Shown here: positions 19,446-30,558 of the stretch, piece by piece
How the letters are laid out: each line of letters opens with the position of its first letter
How positions within the stretch are numbered: the first letter of the stretch is position 1
NCBI RefSeq assembly: GCF_001897285.1
Contig: NZ_MKSM01000128.1
Span: 27,912 to 91,911, forward strand
Direction of reading: 5' to 3'
DNA length: 64,000 nucleotides
Source: Nitrobacter sp. 62-23
GTDB lineage: Bacteria > Pseudomonadota > Alphaproteobacteria > Rhizobiales > Xanthobacteraceae
Position numbers and translations under genes: made by a program
The notes under the pieces: model-generated
What the model was told of the DNA's origin: nothing
Seen by the model: the letters and a program-made list of their open reading frames with translations, nothing else
Databases searched by the model: none

Positions 19446-19784
19446 GACGCCCCCGCGTTCTGCCTGGGAAGCATCGATATCGGTCAACCTCTAAAAAACT
19501 TCGCCGCGATTTCGCTGTGATTTGGACACAGGAGTTACCGGGGATTAACCCTCGCGGGCACCCGTGCAATTCGCGGCAACTCGTCGCTCCCGTCTGCTGA
19601 CAAGGCCGTCGAAATCCCACGCAAAACTTGATATCAGGCCATGGACAAGTCTGTGGATACACCTGTGGAAAAACTGTGGAAAACGATCCCGGAAAGCGTG
19701 CAACGGCCGTTCGGATTTGCTGGAGGACACAGTGATCGTCCGGAGTATTCCGGCATCGGACCGACCAGGAGCAGAACTTTATGA

Positions 19785-19844
19785 TTTTGATTTGACGCGT
19801 TTTCTTCACGCCAAGCGGTATCCACGCCGTTCGAAAACGCTATA
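19785..19844. repeat. GACGCGTTTTCTTCACGC...CGAAAACGCTATA intergenic repeat, copy 1
   Basis: gatttgacgcgttttcttcacgccaagcggtatccacgccgttcgaaaacgctata; other copies at 23241-23366 and 33577-33637. Confidence 0.85.
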
Positions 19845-19905
19845 AGTTTCGCATTTGCACCAAAGCAAATATTGGGCAAAGGCAGGCAAATAACCGGGGG
19901 TCTAT

Positions 19906-20190
19906 GTGCTGCAAATTCTTGGCCGGGTCTTTCTCACGATCGTTATCCCGATAATCGGAGGTTACCTCGGCACATCATTGAACACCTTCGACATTTACCT
20001 GCTCCTGGCCACGTCATGGTCGTTCTGGGCCTACGCGCAACCGGGGCCCCGGGAGCTTTGGCAAACGGGTGGCTGGGCCGGTGTTCTGAAAGGCTGGCTT
20101 CTGATGGCCATCGCCATTCTCATGGTGGCCGGACCGGCCTATGGCGTCGGCTATCTCATCGCCAGGGCCTGGAGCACGACCGGATCCTGA
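19906..20190 (+). CDS. small membrane protein, hypothetical
   Basis: MLQILGRVFLTIVIPIIGGYLGTSLNTFDIYLLLATSWSFWAYAQPGPRELWQTGGW...; short gap to prmA. Confidence 0.6.
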   Translation: MLQILGRVFLTIVIPIIGGYLGTSLNTFDIYLLLATSWSFWAYAQPGPRELWQTGGWAGVLKGWLLMAIAILMVAGPAYGVGYLIARAWSTTGS

Positions 20191-20211
20191 ACTCCTGTCC
20201 GTCGGACTTCC

Positions 20212-21108
20212 ATGACCAACACCGTCACGCCGGCGACCAGTCGCGCCACCTTCGCCATCGGCGAGGAGCAGGTCGCGCGGCGGGTGGTCGACCTCCTGAC
20301 CGAGACACTGGACGACGGCGAACTTGCGATCGCCGCATTTGAACACAGCGACGGGCGCTGGGGCGTTTCGATGCACTTCGCCGCCCCGCCCGATGAAGAG
20401 CGAATTCGCGCGCAGATCACATTGGTCGCCGGCGATGCGGTCGCCCAAACCGTCGTCTTCGATACCATCGCCGCCAGGGACTGGGTCGAGGCCAGCCTCG
20501 AAGGACTGGCGCCCGTCCCGGCCGGCCGCTTCGTCGTCCACGGCCGCCATGACCGCGCGCGCGTCCCGCCAAACAAACTCGGCATCGAGATCGAGGCCGC
20601 GCTGGCATTCGGTACCGGTCACCATGGCACGACCCGCGGCTGCCTGCTGCTGCTCGATCAGGTGCTGCGCAGCAAGATGCCGCGGCGGGTTCTCGATCTC
20701 GGCGCCGGCACCGGCGTCCTCGCCATCGCCGCGGCGAAGGCGCTGCGTCGGAAGGTGCTGGCCAGCGACATCGACCCGCGTTCAGCGATCGTGGCGAAAG
20801 AGAACGCCGCGCTGAACGGCGTCGGCGATCTTGTGGAGTCGATCTGCGCGACCGGCTTTTCAGCACCGCTGTTTCGCGCCCGCGCGCCGTTCGATCTGGT
20901 GCTGGCGAATATTCTGGCCAATCCGCTGCGGCAGATGGCGCCGGTTATGGCAACCCACCTTGCGTCCGAGGCCATGGTGATTTTGTCGGGGCTGCTGCCG
21001 CATCAGACCCGCGGCGTGATCGCGGCCTATCGCGCGCAGGGGCTCGTTCTGATCCGGCAGATGCGGATCGACGGATGGTGCAGCCTGCTGATGCAGAATA
21101 GAAGGTAA
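20212..21108 (+). CDS. prmA: ribosomal protein L11 methyltransferase
   Basis: IEIEAALAFGTGHHGTTRGCLLLLDQVL...RVLDLGAGTGVLAIAAAKAL...LVLANILANPL. Confidence 0.93.
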   Translation: MTNTVTPATSRATFAIGEEQVARRVVDLLTETLDDGELAIAAFEHSDGRWGVSMHFAAPPDEERIRAQITLVAGDAVAQTVVFDTIAARDWVEASLEGLAPVPAGRFVVHGRHDRARVPPNKLGIEIEAALAFGTGHHGTTRGCLLLLDQVLRSKMPRRVLDLGAGTGVLAIAAAKALRRKVLASDIDPRSAIVAKENAALNGVGDLVESICATGFSAPLFRARAPFDLVLANILANPLRQMAPVMATHLASEAMVILSGLLPHQTRGVIAAYRAQGLVLIRQMRIDGWCSLLMQNRR

Positions 21109-21165
21109 CGCTTGCCCTGCTCCGCCGTTGCGGCCGCCATCCCGGAATTCTAGAATACTCGCGTA

Positions 21166-22989
21166 ATGTTCGAAGCCCACTTTCAGACCTTCGAGGACCT
21201 AGAGGGCGGCGTCGCGCTCACCGCCCGCCTCGCCGCGTTTCGCGAGGAGCTGCACCGGCGGCAATTGACCGGCTTCGTCATCCCGCGCGCCGACCAGCAG
21301 CAGAACGAATATGTCGCGCCCTCCGAGGAGCGGCTGGCATGGCTCACCGGCTTCACCGGATCGGCCGGCCTCGCCGTCGTGCTCGCGAAGGAAGCCGCGG
21401 TGTTCGTCGATGGCCGCTACACGTTGCAGGCGGCGCAACAGGTGGATACCCACGCCTGGGCCATCGTCTCACTGGTCGATCCGCCTCCCGAAAACTGGCT
21501 GGCGGAGCATCTCAGCGCCGGCGACCGGCTCGGATACGATCCCTGGCTGCATACGTCCGCGGCGGCGGAGCGCCTGGCAAAGGCTTGCGCGAAGGCCGGC
21601 GCCGACCTGATACCCGTCGAGACCAACCCTGTCGACAGCATCTGGACCGATCGGCCCGCGCCGCCGCTTGGCCCGGTCACGATCCACAAGGCGGCGTTCG
21701 CGGGCGAAACCGAGGCCGACAAGCTGACGCGCATCCGCGCCGAGATGACCAAGCTCGGCGTCGATGCGCTGGTGCTGTCGGATTCACATGCGGTGGCCTG
21801 GACCTTCAACATCCGCGGCGCCGACGTCTCGCACACCCCCCTGCCCTTGTCCTATGCGCTGGTGCCCAAGGACGGCCGCCCTGTCGTGTTCATCGATTCC
21901 CGTAAACTCTCCAACGTCAGCCGCGATCATCTGGAGCGCGAAGCCGACGTCCGCGAGCCGGATGCGTTGACCGAGGCGCTGGCCGCAACGGCCAGATCCG
22001 GCGCGGCCATCGGGCTCGACAATGCCACCGCCGCCGACGCGTTGAACCGCCTGATCACGGCCGCCGGCGGCAAACCGGTACGCGGCAACGATCCGGTCGC
22101 GCTGCTGAAGGCGGTGAAGAACCCGACCGAAATCGCGGGCGCGCGCAGCGCGCATCAGCGCGACGCCGTGGCGCTGGCGCGGTTTCTCGCCTGGATCGAC
22201 CGCGAGGCGCCGAAGGGCACGCTGACCGAGATCGACGTGGTCGAGGCGCTGGAGACCTTTCGCCGCGACACCGGTGCGCTGAAGGACGTTTCTTTCCCCA
22301 CCATCTCGGGCACCGGACCGAACGGCGCCATCGTGCATTATCGCGTCACCCGCAAGAGCAACCGCCGCATCGCGCCCGGCGACCTGCTGCTGATCGATTC
22401 CGGCGCGCAGTACGAGGACGGCACCACCGACGTCACCCGCACCGTCGCGATCGGCCAACCGACCGACGAGATGCGCGACCGCTTCACCCGCGTGCTGCGC
22501 GGCCACATCGCCATTGCGCGTGCGGTGTTTCCCGACGGCGCCACCGGCGCGCAGCTCGACACGCTGGCGCGGCAGTTCCTATGGCAGGCGGGCGTCGATT
22601 TCGAGCACGGCACAGGCCACGGCGTCGGCAGCTATCTGTCAGTGCATGAAGGCCCGGCGCGGATTTCGAAGCTCGGCACCACGCCCTTGAAGCGCGGCAT
22701 GATCCTGTCCAACGAGCCGGGCTATTATAAACGTGACGCATTCGGCATCCGGATCGAAAATCTGGTGCTGGTCGCGGCCGTCGAGATACCGGGTGCCGAG
22801 AAAGCCATGAACGGCTTCGAGACCCTGACGCTGGCGCCGATCGACCGCCGCCTGATCGACCGCAGCCTCAGCACCGATGAGGTGCGCTGGCTCAACGACT
22901 ATCACGCCCGCGTCCGCCGCGAGGTGCGCCCGCACCTCGATGAGGCCACAAAGGTCTGGCTCGACGCGGCGACCGAACCGCTGGCATAG
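21166..22989 (+). CDS. aminopeptidase P family (Xaa-Pro aminopeptidase)
   Basis: Creatinase N-domain and M24 metal-site motifs LLLIDSGAQYEDGTTDVTRTVAIG, GTGHGVGSYLSVHEGPARI, SNEPGYYKRDAFGIRIENL. Confidence 0.94.
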   Translation: MFEAHFQTFEDLEGGVALTARLAAFREELHRRQLTGFVIPRADQQQNEYVAPSEERLAWLTGFTGSAGLAVVLAKEAAVFVDGRYTLQAAQQVDTHAWAIVSLVDPPPENWLAEHLSAGDRLGYDPWLHTSAAAERLAKACAKAGADLIPVETNPVDSIWTDRPAPPLGPVTIHKAAFAGETEADKLTRIRAEMTKLGVDALVLSDSHAVAWTFNIRGADVSHTPLPLSYALVPKDGRPVVFIDSRKLSNVSRDHLEREADVREPDALTEALAATARSGAAIGLDNATAADALNRLITAAGGKPVRGNDPVALLKAVKNPTEIAGARSAHQRDAVALARFLAWIDREAPKGTLTEIDVVEALETFRRDTGALKDVSFPTISGTGPNGAIVHYRVTRKSNRRIAPGDLLLIDSGAQYEDGTTDVTRTVAIGQPTDEMRDRFTRVLRGHIAIARAVFPDGATGAQLDTLARQFLWQAGVDFEHGTGHGVGSYLSVHEGPARISKLGTTPLKRGMILSNEPGYYKRDAFGIRIENLVLVAAVEIPGAEKAMNGFETLTLAPIDRRLIDRSLSTDEVRWLNDYHARVRREVRPHLDEATKVWLDAATEPLA

Positions 22990-23199
22990 CGCGCGCGAGG
23001 GCTGCCTCGTTCATGTCACGAAAACTCGCGTGGCACCATTCGCGCAAGACACAATCCGGCAAGGACCCGGAAACGAGTTCCGGGCGGCCAACCATGTCCC
23101 GTCTCGTGGGGAATGGCGGCGTAACAAAAAGCCCCGTCATCGCTGACGAGGCTCCTGAGCGTCCGTTTCAGTACATCCGTGAAACGAAGCATGAGACCT

Positions 23200-23366
23200 G
23201 GAGTCTTTCACCGTTTCATGGAAACAGTGAAAGACTTCAGGCTCTTGATTTGACGCGTTTTCTTCACGCGAACCGGTATCCACTTCGCTCGAAAACGCTA
23301 TAGGCTCTTGATTTGACGCGTTTTCTTCACGTGAACCGGCATCCACTTCGCTCGAAAACGCTATAG
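23200..23366. repeat. GAGTCTTTCAC hairpin followed by two tandem 63-bp GACGCGTTTTC units
   Basis: gagtctttcaccgtttcatggaaacagtgaaagac, then ggctcttgatttgacgcgttttcttcacgcgaaccggtatccacttcgctcgaaaacgctata twice in a row. Confidence 0.88.
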
Positions 23367-23479
23367 GGTGCTTCACACCTTGACGGAAGCATCTCGATTG
23401 TCCGTCATTGCCGGGCTTGGCCCGGCGATCCATCAATCTTCAAGACAGGATGGATGCACGGTCGAGCCCTCATCCCGCT

Positions 23480-23689
23480 TTATGCGAGGGAAAGGTTTTC
23501 CGCGCTGACCTTGCCGCGCATCTTGTCGGTCTTGGCCTCGAAGTTGACCTTCTGGCCCTCATTGAGGCCGCTGAGGCCCGCGCGCTCCACCGCACTGATG
23601 TGCACGAACACGTCATTGCCGCCGTCGTTCGGCTGGATAAAGCCGAAACCCTTCTGGCCATTAAACCACTTCACTGTCCCTGTCGTCAT
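23480..23689 (-). CDS. cold-shock domain protein (CspA family)
   Basis: [51 protein letters not shown]. Confidence 0.95.
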   Translation of the reverse strand: MTTGTVKWFNGQKGFGFIQPNDGGNDVFVHISAVERAGLSGLNEGQKVNFEAKTDKMRGKVSAENLSLA

Positions 23690-23921
23690 CGGAGTCGTCC
23701 TTGTTCCAAAGCGCGCACATGCGCGTTCTCGCGCAGGATTGCGCAAGCCATCCAATCTCAGCGATGTCTTTGGAAAGGAGCCTTCGGTCTTTGAAAGACC
23801 CGCGGCGCTCTAACAAAACCAATGCCGGCAATCGAATACCCTTAACTATAGCATTTCTCGGCTGAAAAGGCAAATCCCGGCCTGCTCTGGCATTTTGGCG
23901 GATCATGACTATATCGGTTCC

Positions 23922-24206
23922 ATGACCAAGTCTCCGCCAAGCCCGGCACAACAGGCACGCAGCGAACGCATGCGCACGGCCGCCATCGAGGGCGCGAAGG
24001 CGCGCGCCGATATCGAAGCCCGCGACATCGCCGTCCGCAAGAACATGGAACGCCTGCGCGCGCTGCGGCTCGCAAAGGAAGCCGAAGAGGCCGCGCAGCC
24101 CAAGCCGGTAAAAGCACCGGCCCGGGGCAAGAAGGCAGCGCCCAAGCAAACCGCCAAGCTGTCGGATTTTCTCGCGGCACAAAAGAGCAACGGCCGGACG
24201 ACGTGA
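23922..24206 (+). CDS. small charged hypothetical protein
   Basis: MTKSPPSPAQQARSERMRTAAIEGAKARADIEARDIAVRKNMERLRALRLAKEAEEAAQ...KLSDFLAAQKSNGRTT. Confidence 0.6.
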   Translation: MTKSPPSPAQQARSERMRTAAIEGAKARADIEARDIAVRKNMERLRALRLAKEAEEAAQPKPVKAPARGKKAAPKQTAKLSDFLAAQKSNGRTT

Positions 24207-24440
24207 GGCTGAACGACGTGAGGCTGATTGCGTGACCGCCGAGCGCCAGTGATTGACAAGGCGCGCACTGCTCCGGATCGCTCCGGGGCTTCCGTGTTTT
24301 CTTTCTCGCCATTCCCGATGCGCGCTTGCGCATCTATGGGTATCGACACGCGACTATTCCGGAATCCAGTTATCGCGCGAAGCTGGATTCCGGATCAGCC
24401 TGCCATGCAAGCCGATCCGGAATGACAGATAATTGGCCGC

Positions 24441-25901
24441 TCAATAGCGGTAATGATCGCTCTTGAACGGGCCTTCGACCTTGACGCCGATGTAGTCGGC
24501 CTGGTCCTTGCGCAATTCGGTGAGCTTGACGCCGATCTTGTTCAGATGCAGCCGCGCCACCTTCTCGTCGAGCGACTTCGGCAGCACGTAGACTTCGCGC
24601 TTGTATTTGCCGTCCTTGTTGTTGGCGAACAGTTCGATCTGCGCCAGGGTCTGGTTGGTGAACGACGCCGACATGACGAACGACGGATGCCCCATCGCGT
24701 TGCCGAGGTTCACGAGGCGGCCTTCCGAGAGCAGGATCATACGCTTGCCATCTGGAAAGGTGATCTCGTCCACCTGCGGCTTGATGTTATCCCACTTCAA
24801 ATTCTTCAGCGCGCCGACCTGAATTTCGTTATCGAAATGCCCGATATTGCAAACGATGGCGCGATCCTTCATCGCACGCATATGCTCAACGGTGATGATG
24901 TCCTTGTTGCCGGTGGCGGTGACGAAGATGTCGGCGCGGGGTGCTGCGTCCTCCATGGTCACGACCTCATAGCCCTCCATCGCCGCCTGCAACGCGCAGA
25001 TCGGGTCGATTTCCGACACCATGACGCGGCAGCCGGCCTGTCGCAATGATGCAGCCGAGCCCTTGCCGACATCGCCGAAGCCCGCGACCATGGCGACCTT
25101 GCCGCTCATCATCACATCGGTGCCGCGGCGGATGCCGTCGACCAGCGACTCGCGGCAACCGTAGAGATTGTCGAACTTCGACTTGGTGACGCTGTCGTTG
25201 ACGTTGATCGCGGGCCACAGCAGCGTGCCGGCCTTCTGCATCTCGTAGAGACGATGCACGCCGGTGGTGGTCTCCTCCGAAACGCCCTTGATGGATTTGG
25301 CGACTTCGCCGAACCAGCCTTTCGGCTTCTCTTTCAAGAGGCGCTTGATCAGCGCGAACAGCACCTCCTCTTCTTCCGCGCCGGGCTTATCCAAAAATGC
25401 CACGTCGCCCTTCTCGGCGCGCACGCCGAGGTGGATCAGCAGCGTCGCGTCGCCGCCATCGTCGAGGATCATGTTGGGATGCAGGCTTTCACCAGACTTC
25501 GCGCCGTGCCAGTCGAACAGTTTTGCAGTGTAGTCCCAGTATTCGGTCAGGGTCTCGCCCTTGACGGCGAACACCGGAATGCCGGCTGCCGCGATCGCGG
25601 CGGCGGCGTGATCCTGCGTCGAATAGATGTTGCAGGAGACCCAGCGGATGTCTGCGCCGAGCGCCTTCAGCGTTTCGATCAGCACCGCGGTCTGGATCGT
25701 CATGTGCAGGGAGCCTGCGATGCGCGCGCCCTTCAAGGGTTGCCTGGGGCCGTATTCCTCGCGCGTCGCCATCAGTCCGGGCATCTCGGTCTCGGCGAGC
25801 GAGATTTCCTTGCGGCCGAAATCGGCAAGGCCGATGTCCCTGACGATGTAATCGGTGAAGCCGGCGGACGTCTTGGCGGTGGCGGTAGCGGATTGGGTCA
25901 T
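24441..25901 (-). CDS. ahcY: adenosylhomocysteinase
   Basis: [62 protein letters not shown]...[15 protein letters not shown]. Confidence 0.97.
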   Translation of the reverse strand: MTQSATATAKTSAGFTDYIVRDIGLADFGRKEISLAETEMPGLMATREEYGPRQPLKGARIAGSLHMTIQTAVLIETLKALGADIRWVSCNIYSTQDHAAAAIAAAGIPVFAVKGETLTEYWDYTAKLFDWHGAKSGESLHPNMILDDGGDATLLIHLGVRAEKGDVAFLDKPGAEEEEVLFALIKRLLKEKPKGWFGEVAKSIKGVSEETTTGVHRLYEMQKAGTLLWPAINVNDSVTKSKFDNLYGCRESLVDGIRRGTDVMMSGKVAMVAGFGDVGKGSAASLRQAGCRVMVSEIDPICALQAAMEGYEVVTMEDAAPRADIFVTATGNKDIITVEHMRAMKDRAIVCNIGHFDNEIQVGALKNLKWDNIKPQVDEITFPDGKRMILLSEGRLVNLGNAMGHPSFVMSASFTNQTLAQIELFANNKDGKYKREVYVLPKSLDEKVARLHLNKIGVKLTELRKDQADYIGVKVEGPFKSDHYRY

Positions 25902-25952
25902 GGCACTCTCTGATATCGCACGGGATTAGCAAAAGTAGCGCCCATTGCTGCG

Positions 25953-26090
25953 CCCTCTCCCCTTGCGGGAGAGGGCATCGTCAGCGGCACTACAAACTCA
26001 ACTCGGTGAGAGGGTTCTTCATCTCTCTCGGATCAACCCCTCACCCGCCCTCGCTTTGCTCGGGCAACCCTCTCCCGCGAGGGGAGAGGG
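25953..26090. repeat. Palindromic repeat, intergenic relative of the element in the helicase gene
   Basis: CCCTCTCCCCTTGCGGGAGAGGG (25953-25975) ... CCCTCTCCCGCGAGGGGAGAGGG (26068-26090) with inner acccctcacccgc arm. Confidence 0.88.
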
Positions 26091-26095
26091 AAATA

Positions 26096-27307
<1,212 letters not shown>

Positions 27308-27341
27308 CCGCCAGAGGTGGCGGTCCTTTCGTGCTGTTGAC

Positions 27342-27674
27342 CTGGTGTGGTGGCTCTGACATTCGCTTCAGTATTGCCGCGAGTCCGACAAGCGAATGTC
27401 AGAGCCAAAACCACACCAGAATATTTTATTTTGCTAATGTTCCCATGGTTCTAACATTCGCATAACAACTCGCTGCGAAGTGATGCGAATGTTCGAACCG
27501 GAACACTAGTACCCGCTTTCCGAAGTTCGTGAGACATCGCAACACCCCCCTTGACGAACTTCGGAAAGCAAGGGGTACTAGTAACTTTATGATTCTAGTA
27601 CCGCTTTCGATTTGAAATTCCCGAAGATGAACCCGCTGCAAGTGGTGCAGGAATTTCAAATCGGCGGTACTAGA
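27342..27674. repeat. Array of four bulged stem-loop elements (A 27342-27419, B 27438-27505, C 27505-27582, D 27594-27674)
   Basis: Each is an inverted repeat with a single 3-nt asymmetric bulge and a 19-28 nt loop, read directly from the sequence. See findings. Confidence 0.9.
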
Positions 27675-27676
27675 TG

Positions 27677-29029
27677 TCAGTCGCGGCGACGCGAAATGAC
27701 GTAGGATTCGTCGTAGAACCAGAGGCCGTTGTGCTTGCGCAAAACCTCCCTGGTGGCGTCCAGATAGCGGCCGCTTTGGGTCATCTCCGTCAACCGGTCG
27801 TCTTCGACCTGGGCAACGTAAACCGCCGCATTCCACGCTGCGAAGGCCGTCGAGGTACCGATCGATCCCGTGACCTCATTGGGCAGCGCTTCCATATCGT
27901 AGCGAAAAATCGAACGGTGATCGGCATAAGCGTTGAAATTAAGGTCGCGCCCCACCGAGCCGAGCTCGTATTTCACAGCGCGCAATAGCTCATGACGGCT
28001 CACGGCGAAAGGGTTTTCTCCGGGCCAGACCGCCTGGACGATCTCCAGCCCGGGATCACCACCGTGAGAATGAATTCCTATCAAACGCCCGCCGGGCCGC
28101 AACGCCCGCGCCAGCGGGGCGATGATCCGTCGGGCCCTGAAATTGAGGGAAGACCTGGCCCGGTAAGGCTGCGAAGCGATCACCAGATCGAAGTTGGCTT
28201 CGACCCGCCCTGCCCGCGGGATGACCGAATCGAGCAGGAACTGGTGGTCTTCCCGGTAGATCACCAGGACGACCGGCCGCTCGTAGATCGGCATCCCCGT
28301 GACCGGACTGACGTTCGCTCGCCAGTTCTCCTCGAGATATGGCCACAGGTCCCGGATCTGCGTCTCGAACTCGCCCGAGGATGTCCCCCGCAGCGGCACC
28401 TCGCGCCATACCGTGCCGGCCGCGGCCTGGGGTGAACGGGGCGCAAGCCATGGCGCTTCCGCGTAGTGCATGTTGGTCAGCACCATGACGGTCGCCGGAT
28501 GCTCGAAAAGCCGGTCCGGCGCCTTGTCGAGCGTCAGCTTGATGTCCTCGAGGCTGAGTTCCTTGCCCGCGACATAGAACGGCATGTGGGGAAAGCGGAC
28601 GTGCATGGAGCGCATCACCCGCGCCAGCACGGTGCCGTCGCCGACGCCCGCGTCGAACACCCGCAGCGCCGGCGGGCGCGGGTGAATGCTGCCGAACTCC
28701 AAAGCGACGCGGTCGGCGATGACGCGCTTCTCGCTGCAGGTATGGACGAACAGCAGATATTTCTGCCGGTTCTCGAAAAAACGGAAATTGGCGCGGGGAT
28801 CGCGCCGCTCGATCGGCTCCGGCCGGCGGATGGAGGCCGCGCCATCCGGCGAGCCCGAGGCGATACAAGCCTCGATCCGGTTCAGCGTGTCGATGGTGAT
28901 GCGCTTGCCCTCGCGCAGCCGCTGCACGAGCTTGCCGTCATTGACGGCGCGCCGGCCAAAGGTCGATTCCGCCATCCCGGCCCGGCGGCAATAGTCGGAT
29001 ATCTGGCTCAGCAGCTGGTCGTTTGTCAC
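27677..29029 (-). CDS. SAM-dependent methyltransferase-like protein with N-terminal helix-turn-helix-like region
   Basis: N-terminus TNDQLLSQISDYCRRAGMAESTFGRRAVNDGKLVQRLREGKRITIDTLNRIEA (HTH-like), then LRVFDAGVGDGTVLARVMRSMH motif I. Probable GTG start. Confidence 0.72.
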   Translation of the reverse strand: MTNDQLLSQISDYCRRAGMAESTFGRRAVNDGKLVQRLREGKRITIDTLNRIEACIASGSPDGAASIRRPEPIERRDPRANFRFFENRQKYLLFVHTCSEKRVIADRVALEFGSIHPRPPALRVFDAGVGDGTVLARVMRSMHVRFPHMPFYVAGKELSLEDIKLTLDKAPDRLFEHPATVMVLTNMHYAEAPWLAPRSPQAAAGTVWREVPLRGTSSGEFETQIRDLWPYLEENWRANVSPVTGMPIYERPVVLVIYREDHQFLLDSVIPRAGRVEANFDLVIASQPYRARSSLNFRARRIIAPLARALRPGGRLIGIHSHGGDPGLEIVQAVWPGENPFAVSRHELLRAVKYELGSVGRDLNFNAYADHRSIFRYDMEALPNEVTGSIGTSTAFAAWNAAVYVAQVEDDRLTEMTQSGRYLDATREVLRKHNGLWFYDESYVISRRRD

Positions 29030-29247
29030 AGTGGTTCGATATGGGCCATATGAATGGGCAACAAAAATGAAGTTAGCCTTCCTATCACCATCTGCCCACC
29101 ATTGAAACCCTTGCCGGCATCTCCCTGCCGATCCGGATTTCAAATCCTCTATGACGGCCGCGGACGCCTCGTCAGCCCCGCGCCCGTCTGCTAAGACGCG
29201 GCCCTGACCGCCGCCTCCGGCGGCCGCCTGCCGATAGGTTTATTTCG

Positions 29248-30558
29248 ATGCGCATCGCCATGATTGGCACCGGCTATGTAGGCTTGGTGTCCGGAGCCTG
29301 CTTTGCCGATTTCGGACACCAGGTCACCTGCGTCGACAAGAATGCGGACAAGATCGCGGCGCTGCGCCGCGGCGAGATCCCGATCTTCGAGCCGGGCCTG
29401 GAGGCGCTGGTCGCGACCAACGTGGCGGCGTCGCGGCTCGATTTCACCACCGATCTTGCCGCCCCGGTGGCGGAGGCGGATGCGGTGTTCATCGCCGTCG
29501 GTACCCCGTCGCGCCGCGGCGACGGTCATGCCGACCTCAGCTACGTCTATGCCGCCGCGCGCGAAATCGCTGCGGCGATCCGCGGCTTCACCGTGGTGGT
29601 GACCAAATCGACCGTGCCGGTCGGCACCGGCGACGAGGTGGAGCGGCTGATCTTTGAGGCCAATCCGTCAGCCGACGTGGTGGTGGCGTCCAATCCAGAA
29701 TTCCTGCGCGAGGGCGCCGCGATCCGCGATTTCAAGTTTCCCGACCGCATCGTGATCGGGACCTCCGACGAACGCGGCCGCAAGGCGCTTGGCGACATCT
29801 ACCGGCCGCTGTCGCTCAATCAGGCGCCGCTGATGTTCACCGCGCGCCGCACCGCCGAACTGATCAAATACGCGGCCAACGCCTTTCTCGCGACCAAGAT
29901 CACCTTCATCAACGAAATCGCCGACCTGTCCGAAAAGGTCGGCGCCGACATCCAGGAGGTGGCGCGTGGCATCGGTCTCGACAACCGAATCGGCACCAAG
30001 TTCCTGCACGCCGGCCCCGGCTACGGCGGCTCCTGTTTTCCCAAGGACACCCGCGCGCTGGTGAAGATCGCGGAAGACCACGACGCCCAGCTTCGCATCG
30101 TGGAATCAGTCGTCACCGTCAACGACAACCGCAAGCGCGCGATGGCGCGCAAGGTCGCGCAGGCGCTGGACGGCAATCTGCGCAACAAGACCATCGCGGT
30201 GCTGGGGCTTGCGTTCAAGCCCGACACCGACGACATGCGCGAGGCGCCGTCGATCCCGCTGATCACCGGCCTTTGCGACATGGGCGCAAAGGTCCGCGCC
30301 TTCGACCCCGCGAGCATGACGGAAGCGCGGCGCGAGCTTCCCGATATCGACTACTGCGACGATGCCTACGCCTGCGCCGAGGGCGCCGACGCGCTGGTGA
30401 TCGTGACCGAATGGGTCCAGTTCCGCGCGCTCGACCTGCCGCGGCTGAAACGCATCATGAAGCAGCCGGTCATGATCGATCTGCGCAACGTCTACCGTCC
30501 CGCTGAGATGGCGGACCTGGGTTTTGCCTACAGCAGCATCGGCCGGGACCGAGCGTAG
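29248..30558 (+). CDS. UDP-glucose 6-dehydrogenase
   Basis: MRIAMIGTGYVGLVSGACFADFGHQVTCVDKN...GPGYGGSCFPKDTRAL...LGLAFKPDTDDMREAPSI. Confidence 0.95.
   Translation: MRIAMIGTGYVGLVSGACFADFGHQVTCVDKNADKIAALRRGEIPIFEPGLEALVATNVAASRLDFTTDLAAPVAEADAVFIAVGTPSRRGDGHADLSYVYAAAREIAAAIRGFTVVVTKSTVPVGTGDEVERLIFEANPSADVVVASNPEFLREGAAIRDFKFPDRIVIGTSDERGRKALGDIYRPLSLNQAPLMFTARRTAELIKYAANAFLATKITFINEIADLSEKVGADIQEVARGIGLDNRIGTKFLHAGPGYGGSCFPKDTRALVKIAEDHDAQLRIVESVVTVNDNRKRAMARKVAQALDGNLRNKTIAVLGLAFKPDTDDMREAPSIPLITGLCDMGAKVRAFDPASMTEARRELPDIDYCDDAYACAEGADALVIVTEWVQFRALDLPRLKRIMKQPVMIDLRNVYRPAEMADLGFAYSSIGRDRA

Noticed and set aside
27342-27674. CRISPR-like array
   Set aside because: The repeats are inverted within each unit, stems differ between units and there is no constant direct repeat with unique spacers; REP/hairpin array is the better description.
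27308-27676. Known SAM riboswitch (SAM-II/SAM-V/SAM-SAH) upstream of metK
   Set aside because: I could not match any known SAM riboswitch consensus; the structure seen is long bulged hairpins. Only an Infernal scan would settle this.
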